Assembly: GCA_003562605.1 (NCBI GenBank)
Contig: PWUG01000003.1
Coordinates: 1 to 13,406 of the forward strand
Length of the DNA: 13,406 nucleotides
Direction of reading: 5' to 3'
Source: Syntrophomonadaceae bacterium
GTDB taxonomy: Bacteria > Bacillota_D > Dethiobacteria > DTU022
Part shown: in pieces, positions 1 to 6,966 of the stretch
Numbering within the stretch: position 1 is the stretch's first letter
How the letters are laid out: each line of letters begins with the position of its first letter
Translations under genes and position numbers: made by a program
Notes under the pieces: generated by a model
The model's database searches: none
What the model was told of the DNA's origin: nothing
What the model saw: the letters and a program-made list of their open reading frames with translations, nothing else

Positions 1-33
1 AGATACTATAGATTAGTTATTATCCTGAAACCA

Positions 34-62
34 TTGTTTTTTATAGCTATTCAGGTTAATAT
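34..62 (+). promoter_or_regulatory. possible sigma-A promoter of the tRNA gene
   Basis: TTGTTT at 34-39 and TAATAT at 57-62 are 17 bases apart and each matches the vegetative consensus at four positions. Transcription would begin near base 69, only a few bases before the mature tRNA end, which is a short leader. The interval is also flanked by an inverted repeat, CCTGAA (25-30 region) with TTCAGG (50-55). Weak call. Confidence 0.3.
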
Positions 63-72
63 ATTCTTACAG

Positions 73-148
73 GCGCCTGTAGCTCAGGGGATAGAGCAGC
101 GGACTTCTAATCCGTTAGTCGGGGGTTCGAATCCTCCCAGGCGTACCA
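73..148 (+). tRNA. tRNA-Arg (anticodon UCU)
   Basis: A complete 76-nt cloverleaf is readable. The acceptor stem pairs 73-79 with 138-144 and includes a G-U closing pair. The D stem is GCTC/GAGC at 82-85/94-97. The anticodon arm is 99-115 with loop CTTCTAA, which places anticodon TCT at 106-108, reading AGA. The T arm has the TTCGAAT loop at 126-132. The discriminator is A145 and the CCA end is encoded at 146-148. No neighbouring tRNA is visible, so it is a singleton. A terminator follows at once. No duplicated 3' end was seen downstream that would mark an integrated element. Confidence 0.97.
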
Positions 149-158
149 GAAATATAAT

Positions 159-192
159 GGTCTTGTGGATATTCATATTCCAAGGCCTTTTT
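159..192 (+). terminator. rho-independent terminator after tRNA-Arg
   Basis: GGTCTTG (159-165) pairs with CAAGGCC (181-187), with one G-U pair. The loop can extend the stem further through GGATAT/ATATTCC. The stem is followed directly by TTTTT at 188-192. Its position 11 bases after the CCA end fits termination of the tRNA transcript. Confidence 0.7.
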
Positions 193-429
193 AGTTTGAA
201 GTTGCAGATTTTCGGCTCGATTTGCCATGGTTAGAGGGGAGAAAGCCGGCATTTAAGGATCATTTAGGAGCTCTTACGCTGAGTTTGGTCAACTGATTCG
301 ATTTATCTGCTGCAAAAGATATTAAACCCGCTGTTATGCCAGCTAAGCATGTTTTCGATAGGGGCGGTAAGGGGGTTTGAGTTCATCGACTAAAGGTTGG
401 GCTGTGACATCTGTTTGCGCTTCTAATGT

Positions 430-441
430 GAACATGTGTTC
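430..441. promoter_or_regulatory. LexA/DinR-like palindrome (possible SOS box)
   Basis: GAACATGTGTTC matches the Gram-positive LexA core GAAC-N4-GTTC, including the purine/pyrimidine preference inside, but lacks the outer C and G of the full consensus. It is followed by an alternating TATATA run that could be a -10 region. It sits 227 bases before the DUF401 gene, with no obvious SOS gene next to it, so a chance match is quite possible. Confidence 0.2.
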
Positions 442-504
442 TATATATATTAACATACCTCACATAAAAGCGTCTAACAGAATGTCATTTGCTATTCGAC
501 AGAT

Positions 505-533
505 TTGACAAACTTTTATCCACACTTTTTATT
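505..533 (+). promoter_or_regulatory. possible promoter of the DUF401 gene, with embedded DnaA box
   Basis: TTGACA at 505-510 is a perfect -35 hexamer. After 17 bases comes TTTATT (528-533), a four-of-six -10. The spacer contains TTATCCACA (516-524), identical to the consensus DnaA box. The leader to the TTG start at 668 would be about 130 bases. It could instead be a chance cluster in AT-rich DNA. Confidence 0.35.
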
Positions 534-667
534 GTTTTTCTAGTATCACTACATGGCCTAAGGATTATTCTGTTCCCATCGATGCCAGAAATACCTAAAA
601 ACAGGGATATAATGCTACTAAAGAGTATATGGTATATTAAATAAAAACAAATAGATGAGGTAATAAT

Positions 668-1933
668 TTGCTTAACCAGGTCGGCTCGGTAACAGTTGAA
701 GGTGCAGGAGTATTTATATCAATACTTTTAATCATTTTGTTGATCAGGCGCAATTGGCCAATGTACTGGGCCCTGCTGATAGCCATCTCAACCCTGGTTG
801 CAACAAACGGGTTTTCTGTTAATGAAAATATTTCCATTCTGTTTGACTCAATAACTAGCCACACCGCTTTTTATCTCGTCTCGATGGTTTTATCCATTAC
901 TCTGCTCGGGCATCTGCACCGGGAAATCGGAGCAATGGAAGAAATGATCGGCAAACTGCGTTTATTAATCCGCGACTCCCGGGCTTTAATCATATTTATT
1001 CCGGCAACAATATCTCTGTTTTCATCTGTACCCGGTGGAGCGATTGTATCGGCTCCCATGGTTGAAGAAACAGGGCGGAAACTGAAAATGCCACCCCTGG
1101 AAAAGGCAGTATCTAATATGGTTTATCGCCACCTGGTAGTCTTGATTACTCCTTTTAATACCAGCCTGGTAATGGCTTCAGCATTAAGCGGAATCAGCAT
1201 TGCCGGGTTCTTAAGCTATACTGTGCCGGTAGTTGCTATTGTCTTTATAATTACTGCTATATTAATCTACAGGCGTTACCCAAAGCCGGACCAAACCGAC
1301 AGCACAGTATCTGCAAACAAGGGGACCGCTGAAATCCTTTTAAATATAATTTACCTGGCATCACCTTATATCATAGCTATAACCCTCGGACTTGCCGTTG
1401 GAGTATTCTTTCCCTTGGCGATCCTGGCCGGCATAGCAGTTTGCCTCTTTATAAAAATACCCCAGCAAAAAATCCGGCTTACACTTTATAAAAGAATGAT
1501 TACCTTATCTCAGGGTATAAATTGGTCCCTAGCTTTGTCAACACTAACTATAGTCATTTATAAAGATTACATGCTGCAGGCTGAATCGTTTCAGCAGTCA
1601 GTTCATTACCTGCTTGATCAGGGAATGCCCCTGTTAGTGCTCATAATTATTTTACCTTTCATTACCGGTTTTATCACGGGTAATAATGCGGCTTCGCTTG
1701 GCATATCAATGCCTATTTTAATTCCCCTGCTAAGCCCGGAAATGATGTCGATGCGTTACCTGGGGATCTTATATTTAAGTTCATATGCCGGTTATTTCGG
1801 ATCTCCTGTCCATTTATGTACATACGTGACCAATGAATATTTCAAAACACCTCTTTATGCACTTATCAAACATGTCAACGCTTATGGTGTAATTTTGCTT
1901 TTAGTGGGACTGTTGATCGCCCGGTTATATTAA
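668..1933 (+). CDS. DUF401 family integral membrane transporter-like protein
   Basis: A 421-residue polytopic membrane protein with about ten hydrophobic segments spread over its length. Its signature is the SVPGGAIVSAPM stretch at residues 120-131 and a second half-site, GFITGNNAASLGIS, at 334-347. These resemble the paired re-entrant loops of ion-transporter-superfamily carriers, and the whole reads as DUF401, an uncharacterised permease family found in Clostridia and archaea. The likely role is secondary transport of an organic anion across the cytoplasmic membrane; the substrate cannot be told. The start is TTG at 668, with GAGG at 657-660 seven bases upstream; there is no earlier ATG in frame with a site. 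The gene appears to be a single transcription unit, with a terminator-like hairpin after the stop. Length is normal for the family. Confidence 0.85.
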   Translation: MLNQVGSVTVEGAGVFISILLIILLIRRNWPMYWALLIAISTLVATNGFSVNENISILFDSITSHTAFYLVSMVLSITLLGHLHREIGAMEEMIGKLRLLIRDSRALIIFIPATISLFSSVPGGAIVSAPMVEETGRKLKMPPLEKAVSNMVYRHLVVLITPFNTSLVMASALSGISIAGFLSYTVPVVAIVFIITAILIYRRYPKPDQTDSTVSANKGTAEILLNIIYLASPYIIAITLGLAVGVFFPLAILAGIAVCLFIKIPQQKIRLTLYKRMITLSQGINWSLALSTLTIVIYKDYMLQAESFQQSVHYLLDQGMPLLVLIIILPFITGFITGNNAASLGISMPILIPLLSPEMMSMRYLGILYLSSYAGYFGSPVHLCTYVTNEYFKTPLYALIKHVNAYGVILLLVGLLIARLY

Positions 1934-1938
1934 TTCCC

Positions 1939-1994
1939 AAAAAATAGAAAAAAGCAGGGAGTTTGCAAATAATTAATACAGTTTCCCCTGCTTT
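1939..1994 (-). terminator. terminator between convergent units
   Basis: AAAGCAGGG (1951-1959) pairs with CCCTGCTTT (1986-1994) around a 26-base loop. Read on the minus strand the stem is followed by TTTTTTCTATTTTTT, a strong U tract, so it best terminates leftward transcripts from the decayed gene at 2058-2222. On the + strand the T run is weak, but it may still serve the DUF401 gene. Confidence 0.6.
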
Positions 1995-2057
1995 AATCCT
2001 CAAATGATTTTTACTTTTGTGAACCGGTACTTCTATTTTTGCTCCGGTTGTTACAAA

Positions 2058-2222
2058 TTAAACCGGCAGGCCCGGGTCTTCAATCATAGCCAGATAATAA
2101 GCGTATGTTAAAGCCTGAATTGGCATTTCATCTTTTGTAGACTCGGTAAACTCTGTTGTCACAACAACCTGGTCATTCTGCACAGTAATACCTGTTATTC
2201 CAATATCATAATCTTTGAATAT
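2058..2222 (-). pseudogene. decayed fragment of a minus-strand gene
   Basis: On the minus strand 54 codons read cleanly to a TAA at 2058-2060. The translation is protein-like, including YDIGITGITVQNDQVVVTTE and a C-terminal ALTYAYYLAMIEDPGLPV. An in-frame TAA at 2223-2225 cuts it off upstream. The only ATG in frame is internal (residue 33) and has no ribosome binding site. A matching leftward terminator lies 64 bases beyond the stop. I read it as the 3' end of a gene whose 5' part has been lost or frameshifted. I do not recognise the family. The alternating hydrophobic strand followed by a helix rich in Tyr and Ala suggests a small soluble alpha/beta domain. Confidence 0.5.
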
Positions 2223-2242
2223 TTAGTTTTCTTTGTTATAAT
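2215..2242 (+). promoter_or_regulatory. sigma-A type promoter
   Basis: TTGAAT (2215-2220) and a perfect TATAAT (2237-2242) are separated by 16 bases. Transcription would start near 2249, just before the ATG at 2254. It would give either a near-leaderless message for the 45-codon ORF or a ~280-base leader for the CheB-CheR gene and its downstream partner. Confidence 0.5.
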
Positions 2243-2253
2243 TAGAAGAGAAG

Positions 2254-2391
2254 ATGAAAGTAGTGATGAAGGAAGAGCAGCTAAAAAACGAGGCAGCGGT
2301 ATATCTAATCAGCTTTTATCTTCCAGAGCGATTAGCAGACAATTTGGTTGAACTGATTATTATGTTGGGAAAAATATCAACTGTCATGTGA
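2254..2391 (+). CDS. small hypothetical protein, 45 residues
   Basis: The frame begins MKVVMKEEQLKNEAAVYLIS and continues with FYLPERLADNLVELIIMLGK, an amphipathic, helix-forming protein with charged N-terminus and no signal peptide. GAAGAGAAG immediately before the ATG is a possible but poorly spaced ribosome binding site. The strong promoter at 2215-2242 points straight at it. I do not recognise the family. It ends 137 bases before the CheB-CheR gene and could be a leader peptide for that operon, a truncated remnant, or a chance frame. Confidence 0.35.
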   Translation: MKVVMKEEQLKNEAAVYLISFYLPERLADNLVELIIMLGKISTVM

Positions 2392-2528
2392 AAAAATATT
2401 TTGTTTGATTGGAAAATTTCTGCCAAGAGAAAATCTTTAACCCAACAAATATGATATAAAGCATCACTGGTTTTAAAGTTTCGTGAAATAATTCCTGGAG
2501 ATTATCAACAAGAGATGGAGAGATAGTA

Positions 2529-5204
2529 ATGGCTAAAAAGAATAAGGCTGATTCGCAAGCAGAGATCTGCCTGTGCGGTGAGTGCTGCAATTCTCCTAAA
2601 GCAGAAATTACAGAGGTAGGTTTTCCCATCATTGGTATAGGTTCTTCTGCCGGTGGGTTGGAGGCTTTGGAACTCTTTCTGAAAAACGTTCGGAAAGATA
2701 GCGGCATGGCTTTTGTTATCGTTCAACACCTGGATCCAACACGCAAAGATCTCATGGTGGAACTGCTTCAGCGCGTTACCCCCTTACAGGTCATACGGGT
2801 TATGGAACGCACGGTGATCAAACCGAATTGCATTTACATAATTCCACCGAACTGGGATATGTCGATCTTTCATGGAATGCTGCATCTTTTTGAACCTGCA
2901 GAGGCCCGCGGACTGCGCTTGCCCATCGATTTTTTCTTCCGTTCCCTGGCTGATGATCGACAGGAACAAAGTATTGGTGTTATCCTCTCGGGCATGGGAA
3001 CTGATGGAACATTAGGCCTTGGTGCCATCAAGGAAAAAGGTGGGGTGGTCTTTGTCCAGGATCCGGCTTCGGCTAAATTTAGCAGCATGCCCAGAAGCGC
3101 CATAGAGGCAGGACTGGCCGATGTCATCGCCACAGTGGAAGAGATTCCGTTAAAAATAGCTTCTTACCTCAAATATAAACCTTCCATCGACAGATCCGAA
3201 CCGGCTATACCAGAGAAAACCCAGAGTTCCCTTGAGAAAGTAATGATCCTGCTGCGCTCGAAGACGGGCCATGATTTTTCCCTTTACAAAAAAAACACTG
3301 TCTACCGTCGTCTGGAGCGCCGTATGGGCATCCATCAGATAGATAATATAACCACATATGTTCGTTTACTGCAGGAAAACCCCCAGGAGCTTGAGTTGCT
3401 TTATAAAGAGCTTTTAATTGGGGTAACTAATTTTTTCCGCGATCCGGAAGCGTGGGAGCAACTGAAAACCGAGGTTTTTCCGGAGCTCCTGGCCGGAGAA
3501 AAAATACAGGTTTTGCGGGCCTGGGTGCCAGGGTGCGCAACAGGTGAGGAGGCTTATACTTTAGCTATCGCCTTCAAAGAGATGGTGGAACTGGTAAAAC
3601 CCGCCCAAAATTTAACGCTTCAGATATTTGCTACCGACATCAGTCTGGAAGCGATCAACAAGGCCCGCGAAGCCATTTATCCGTCCAATATTTCTGCTGA
3701 TGTTTCGCCAGAAAGGTTAAAACGGTTTTTTGTCCAGGTGGAGAACGGCTTTCAGATTATCAAACCTGTGAGGGAGATGGTGGTTTTTGCTCAACAAAAC
3801 ATTATCATGGATCCACCTTTTACCAAACTGGATATCCTAAGCTGCCGAAACCTGCTGATCTACCTGACCTCGGAGTTGCAGAAAAAAATTATTCCCCTTT
3901 TTCAGTACAGTTTAAACCCCGGAGGTTTTTTATTATTAGGGAATGCTGAAACTGTTGGCAATTATACAAACCTTTTTGAATCGCTGCCGGGTAAATCCCG
4001 ACTCTACCGGAGACTTGAGCCTGCAGTGCAGTCCGAACCGGTTGAATTCCCATTACACTATGTTCCAAATCCACCGCTGCCTACAAAACCGGCGGAAAAC
4101 ATGCAGTCACTGGTGGATCAATTAATCTTGAAGCGATATGCCCCTGCATCTGTACTGGTCAACAACAATGGTGACATTTTATATATAAGAGGAAGAACAG
4201 GCAATTATCTTGAACCGGCAGCCGGCAAGGTTAACTGGAATATTTTTGCCATGATCCGTGAAGGTCTTGGCTATGCCCTGAATAATGCTTTTCAGCATGC
4301 AGTTCGGGAGGATGAAGAGGTTACCGTTAAAAACGCAGTTGTGAAGATCAATGGCGATACGAAAACAGTAAATATTACTGTTCAACCGCTTGAAGAACCG
4401 GAACAGTTACGCAGAATGGCGTTGATCATCTTTACAGAGGGGACTATGCCTCATAAAAGCAAGGTGAGAAGTAAAGCAGGCTGTGATGCTGTTAAAAGTG
4501 ATCAGGTAGCAGAACTGGAAGAAGAACTACAGCAGGCATATCAGCAGATAAAGCAAGTTCGTGAAGAGATGCAGGCATCCCAGGAAAAACTCAGTGCTGC
4601 CAATGAAGAACTGCAGTCAACCAACGAGGAGTTACAGTCAACCAATGAAGAACTGACCACTTCCAAAGAAGAGATGCAATCGTTAAATGAGGAGCTGCAG
4701 ACAATCAACCACGAATTGCAAACTAAAATAAATGAGCTGTATCAGATAAATAACGATATGAAGAACTTGCTTGAAAGCACCGAAATTGCCACATTATTTC
4801 TGGATAACACTCTACGGGTGCGGCGTTTTACTGCTAAGACAGCCAAAATCATCAAGTTGATACCAGGTGATGTGGGAAGACTGATTACTGATATTGCTTC
4901 CGACCTGTATTACCCGGAATTGGCAGAAGATGCCCGGGAAGTTCTGCGCACACTGAATTCAAGAGAGAGATCAGTTTCTGCTACCGGGGAGCGTTGGTTT
5001 ACAGTGAAGATTATGCCTTACCGCACCCTTGAAGACAAAATTGACGGGTTAGTAATGACATTTATGGACATTAGCACATCTAAGACGCTCGAAGCTGCCC
5101 TGAGACAAACCCAGGCTGATTTGGAAAAACGCATGGTGAAAAAAGATTTGGATCTGAACAAGGCCAAGAAAAACCTGCAATCGAAATTACATAGGGATGA
5201 TTAG
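2529..5204 (+). CDS. CheB-CheR fusion with coiled coil and PAS domain
   Basis: An 891-residue cytoplasmic sensory protein. Residues 30-215 are a CheB methylesterase domain with the catalytic triad visible: Ser40 in GSSAGG, His67 in VQHLDP, Asp159 in GMGTDG. There is no receiver domain in front. Residues 230-490 are a CheR methyltransferase, with the SAM loop PGCATGEEAYTLA (334-346), FATD (367-370) and SCRNLLIY (438-445). Residues 525-640 look like a degenerate PAS-like region. Residues 657-745 form a coiled coil with STNEELQ heptads, then a PAS domain to about 855 and a basic coiled tail. Unlike many relatives it carries no histidine kinase. The N-terminus has an odd Cys cluster (14, 16, 19, 20). 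GGAGAG at 2515-2521 supports the ATG. It likely adds and removes methyl groups on a partner and signals to the PAS-LuxR protein encoded next; that partnership is inferred. Confidence 0.92.
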   Translation: MAKKNKADSQAEICLCGECCNSPKAEITEVGFPIIGIGSSAGGLEALELFLKNVRKDSGMAFVIVQHLDPTRKDLMVELLQRVTPLQVIRVMERTVIKPNCIYIIPPNWDMSIFHGMLHLFEPAEARGLRLPIDFFFRSLADDRQEQSIGVILSGMGTDGTLGLGAIKEKGGVVFVQDPASAKFSSMPRSAIEAGLADVIATVEEIPLKIASYLKYKPSIDRSEPAIPEKTQSSLEKVMILLRSKTGHDFSLYKKNTVYRRLERRMGIHQIDNITTYVRLLQENPQELELLYKELLIGVTNFFRDPEAWEQLKTEVFPELLAGEKIQVLRAWVPGCATGEEAYTLAIAFKEMVELVKPAQNLTLQIFATDISLEAINKAREAIYPSNISADVSPERLKRFFVQVENGFQIIKPVREMVVFAQQNIIMDPPFTKLDILSCRNLLIYLTSELQKKIIPLFQYSLNPGGFLLLGNAETVGNYTNLFESLPGKSRLYRRLEPAVQSEPVEFPLHYVPNPPLPTKPAENMQSLVDQLILKRYAPASVLVNNNGDILYIRGRTGNYLEPAAGKVNWNIFAMIREGLGYALNNAFQHAVREDEEVTVKNAVVKINGDTKTVNITVQPLEEPEQLRRMALIIFTEGTMPHKSKVRSKAGCDAVKSDQVAELEEELQQAYQQIKQVREEMQASQEKLSAANEELQSTNEELQSTNEELTTSKEEMQSLNEELQTINHELQTKINELYQINNDMKNLLESTEIATLFLDNTLRVRRFTAKTAKIIKLIPGDVGRLITDIASDLYYPELAEDAREVLRTLNSRERSVSATGERWFTVKIMPYRTLEDKIDGLVMTFMDISTSKTLEAALRQTQADLEKRMVKKDLDLNKAKKNLQSKLHRDD

Positions 5205-5255
5205 GGAAAAATACAGTATGACTAAGAACCCTGATGATATGGGGGGTTGAACGTA

Positions 5256-6401
5256 ATGAATAAGAAAAAGTCAATGGAAGAACTACGCCGCCAGGCAGAA
5301 AAACAGTTGCAGAAGAGCAAGCCGAAAGTAGCAGCTCCCTTAACACTGGAAGAATCGCAGCAGCTTATACAGGAGCTTGAGGTCCACCAGATCGAGTTGG
5401 AGATGCAAAATGAAGAGCTCCAGCAGGCACGTTCGGAACTGGAAAGGTCTTTAGACCAATATACCGATCTGTATGACTTTGCTCCTGTCGGCTATTTTAC
5501 CCTTGATCACAACGGTGTAATCCTAAATGTAAATCTGACCGGAGCGAGAATGGTGAGGATGGAGCGCAGTAAAATCCTGAATCAGCATTTCGATCAACAC
5601 ATTGATGCTAAGTACCGAAATGAATTTGCATCATTTGTGGAAAAAGTTTTTCTGGACCGAGACCAGGAAGCCATTGAGATAGCTCTGCAAAAAGATGGGC
5701 ATGTAGAGCTCTATGCTCATGTGGAGGCAATAGTTTCGGAAGACAGGCAGGAATGCCGCATGGCCTTTGTCGATATTTCAGCACAGAAAAAGGCAGAAGT
5801 AGAATTACAAGAAAAAGAACGGCAATACCGGACTTTATTTAAAACTATGTCGCAGGGGGTTGTATATCTAGATTTGGAAGGTACAATAATAATGGCTAAT
5901 CCCGCAGCAGAAAAGATCCTTGGTGTGCCGAGCGAGCACATGAAGGGCAGAAAACCGCAAGATCTGCACTGGGTGCTTGTCGACGAAAATGAATTAGATC
6001 TTCCGGTAGAATTACATCCTTACATGATAGCTCTGAGAACGGGTGAAACAGTTAAAAACATGACTATTGGACTTCATTCACCACAAACCGGCAGATATAT
6101 CTGGCTCAACGTCACTGCAGTGCCGCAGTTTTTGGCTGATGAAAACAGACCGTATCAGGTAATGGTAACCTTTGATGATATATCTTATATTAAAAATTTG
6201 GTTACCTATAGCAAGCTTACTTCCAGGGAAAAAGAAGTTTTCAAGCTGCTGGTCAAGGGTCACAGTCGCAAAAATATAGCTGAAATATTGAATGTTAGTC
6301 CCAAAACCGTGGATAAGCACAAAGAAAACCTGATGGTAAAGTTAAAATTATACACTAAAGAGGATATTACAGAGTTTGCCACTATAATTAAGCTAAATTA
6401 A
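5256..6401 (+). CDS. PAS-PAS-LuxR type transcriptional regulator
   Basis: A 381-residue regulator. Residues 1-70 are a charged coiled coil containing VHQIELEMQNEEL, a linker seen in many PAS sensors. PAS1 spans about 70-175 (DFAPVGYFTLD), and PAS2 about 190-312 (GVVYLDLEGTIIMANPAAE). A LuxR/GerE helix-turn-helix spans 321-372, with LTSREKEVFKLLVKG and the recognition helix region VSPKTVDKHKENL. It should bind DNA in response to a ligand or redox state sensed by the PAS domains; no receiver domain is present. I chose ATG 5256 because GGGGGG at 5241-5246 lies nine bases upstream; a TTG at 5247 would abut that site. The gene starts 51 bases after the CheB-CheR stop and they probably share a transcript ending at 6441-6464. 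A ten-codon frame (5218-5250) between them could couple translation. Confidence 0.9.
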   Translation: MNKKKSMEELRRQAEKQLQKSKPKVAAPLTLEESQQLIQELEVHQIELEMQNEELQQARSELERSLDQYTDLYDFAPVGYFTLDHNGVILNVNLTGARMVRMERSKILNQHFDQHIDAKYRNEFASFVEKVFLDRDQEAIEIALQKDGHVELYAHVEAIVSEDRQECRMAFVDISAQKKAEVELQEKERQYRTLFKTMSQGVVYLDLEGTIIMANPAAEKILGVPSEHMKGRKPQDLHWVLVDENELDLPVELHPYMIALRTGETVKNMTIGLHSPQTGRYIWLNVTAVPQFLADENRPYQVMVTFDDISYIKNLVTYSKLTSREKEVFKLLVKGHSRKNIAEILNVSPKTVDKHKENLMVKLKLYTKEDITEFATIIKLN

Positions 6402-6440
6402 ATTTATTATCCCCATTAAATAGAAACGTTAAATCCAAAG

Positions 6441-6464
6441 AAACCATATGTTATATGGTTTTTT
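6441..6464 (+). terminator. rho-independent terminator of the CheB-CheR/LuxR operon
   Basis: AAACCATAT (6441-6449) pairs perfectly with ATATGGTTT (6453-6461) around a three-base loop, and the T run continues to 6464. It lies 40 bases after the LuxR-type stop codon. Confidence 0.8.
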
Positions 6465-6587
6465 ACATCTAAAGCTGTAAAAACAACATATTGCTCCGTT
6501 TATGGCTTGGACCCCTTTGCCGGAAAGATGCTGCTTGTATGCATTTACTTGATATGTAATTGAACATACCTGCATTAAAAAAACAAA

Positions 6588-6750
6588 AAATATTGAATAA
6601 TGGAAACATTGCTAATAGATATCTTAGCACTATTCCTGATATTATGTGAACACAAGATAGAAAAAAGGAGCCGGGTCAATTGTTTTTTGGATAACAGAAG
6701 GGTTGCGTTTCTTACAAACACCTCGCGGTAAGAGGCGCAACCGGCTTTCT
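6588..6750 (+). ncRNA. duplicated structured element, copy 1 (candidate RNA)
   Basis: This ~160-base non-coding block is collinear with a second copy at 9855-10016. Both share AAATATTGAA at the left end (6588-6597), a 23-base identical core at 6608-6630 containing a GCTAA/TTAGC hairpin, and a long right-hand hairpin. In copy 1, GGAGCC (6667-6672) closes with GGCTTT (6743-6748), and a 14-bp stem joins 6701-6714 to 6729-6742. Compared with copy 2, a C-G pair becomes U-A in the closing stem, and two U-G pairs in the long stem become C-G, so pairing is kept while sequence changes. No open frame or U tract explains it. It ends about 60 bases before the first 24-residue peptide gene. It matches no riboswitch I know; it could be a small RNA, a cis-regulatory leader or a mobile palindromic repeat. 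The strand is inferred from its neighbours. Confidence 0.6.
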
Positions 6751-6813
6751 TAACCTGAAGAACTGTGAAAAAAGAGGTATTGTAAAAGCATAATTTTATA
6801 GGAGGCGATTGGC

Positions 6814-6888
6814 ATGCGCAGCATTATTTACATTATCGGGTTAATCGTAGTTGTTTATTTTATTCTTAGATTTCTCAACATTGTATAA
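6814..6888 (+). CDS. 24-residue hydrophobic membrane peptide, copy A
   Basis: A 25-codon gene with an excellent AGGAGG at 6800-6805, eight bases before ATG 6814. The product starts MRSIIYIIGL and ends LRFLNIV; residues 4-18 form one transmembrane helix with an Arg on each side. A paralogue of exactly the same length lies at 11334-11408, with 16 of 24 residues identical and several purely synonymous differences, which is strong evidence that both are or were translated. Very short peptides of this shape are widespread in bacteria, but I know no assigned function. It probably inserts in the cytoplasmic membrane. The next gene, a two-helix protein, starts 78 bases downstream, and the structured element lies just upstream. 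Confidence 0.75.
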   Translation: MRSIIYIIGLIVVVYFILRFLNIV

Positions 6889-6936
6889 AGAAATACCAGA
6901 ACAGGTACCTTATGAACCAGGTGTAATTATTTCTTT
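6887..6936 (+). terminator. possible weak terminator or attenuator hairpin
   Basis: AAAGAAATA (6887-6895) pairs with TATTTCTTT (6928-6936), and inner GGTACC/ACCAGGT segments can pair further. T-rich sequence follows to about 6948. It overlaps the stop codon of the 24-residue peptide gene and could tune readthrough into the next gene. The stem is AT-rich, so the call is weak. Confidence 0.3.
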
Positions 6937-6951
6937 ATTACTTTTATTATG

Positions 6952-6959
6952 AAAGGAGG
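6952..6959 (+). promoter_or_regulatory. ribosome binding site fixing the start at 6967
   Basis: AAAGGAGG is a near-perfect anti-16S match seven bases before ATG 6967. The in-frame ATG at 6949 lies upstream of, and overlaps the approach to, this site, so it cannot be the main start. Confidence 0.8.
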
Positions 6960-6966
6960 TTCTCCG

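Larger units (their letters stand above)
193..667. other. 475-base intergenic spacer
   Basis: No convincing gene. It holds a possible LexA-like site (430-441), a perfect DnaA-box 9-mer (516-524) inside a possible promoter (505-533), and AT-rich sequence before the next gene. A 37-codon minus-strand frame (343-456) reads plausibly but has poor start signals, so it is not called. Confidence 0.5.

Noticed and set aside
73..148. tRNA gene as attachment site of an integrated element
   Set aside because: No integrase is in the window and I found no second copy of the tRNA 3' end.
343..456. Minus-strand frame of 37 codons with protein-like composition (ends PPYRPYRKHA)
   Set aside because: GAGG lies only one base from the ATG, the frame is short, and it overlaps the LexA-like site; a second readable frame after it suggests either chance or an old remnant, and I cannot separate these.
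5080..5346. 88-codon minus-strand frame across the junction of the sensory genes
   Set aside because: Antisense to two well supported genes and without a family resemblance.
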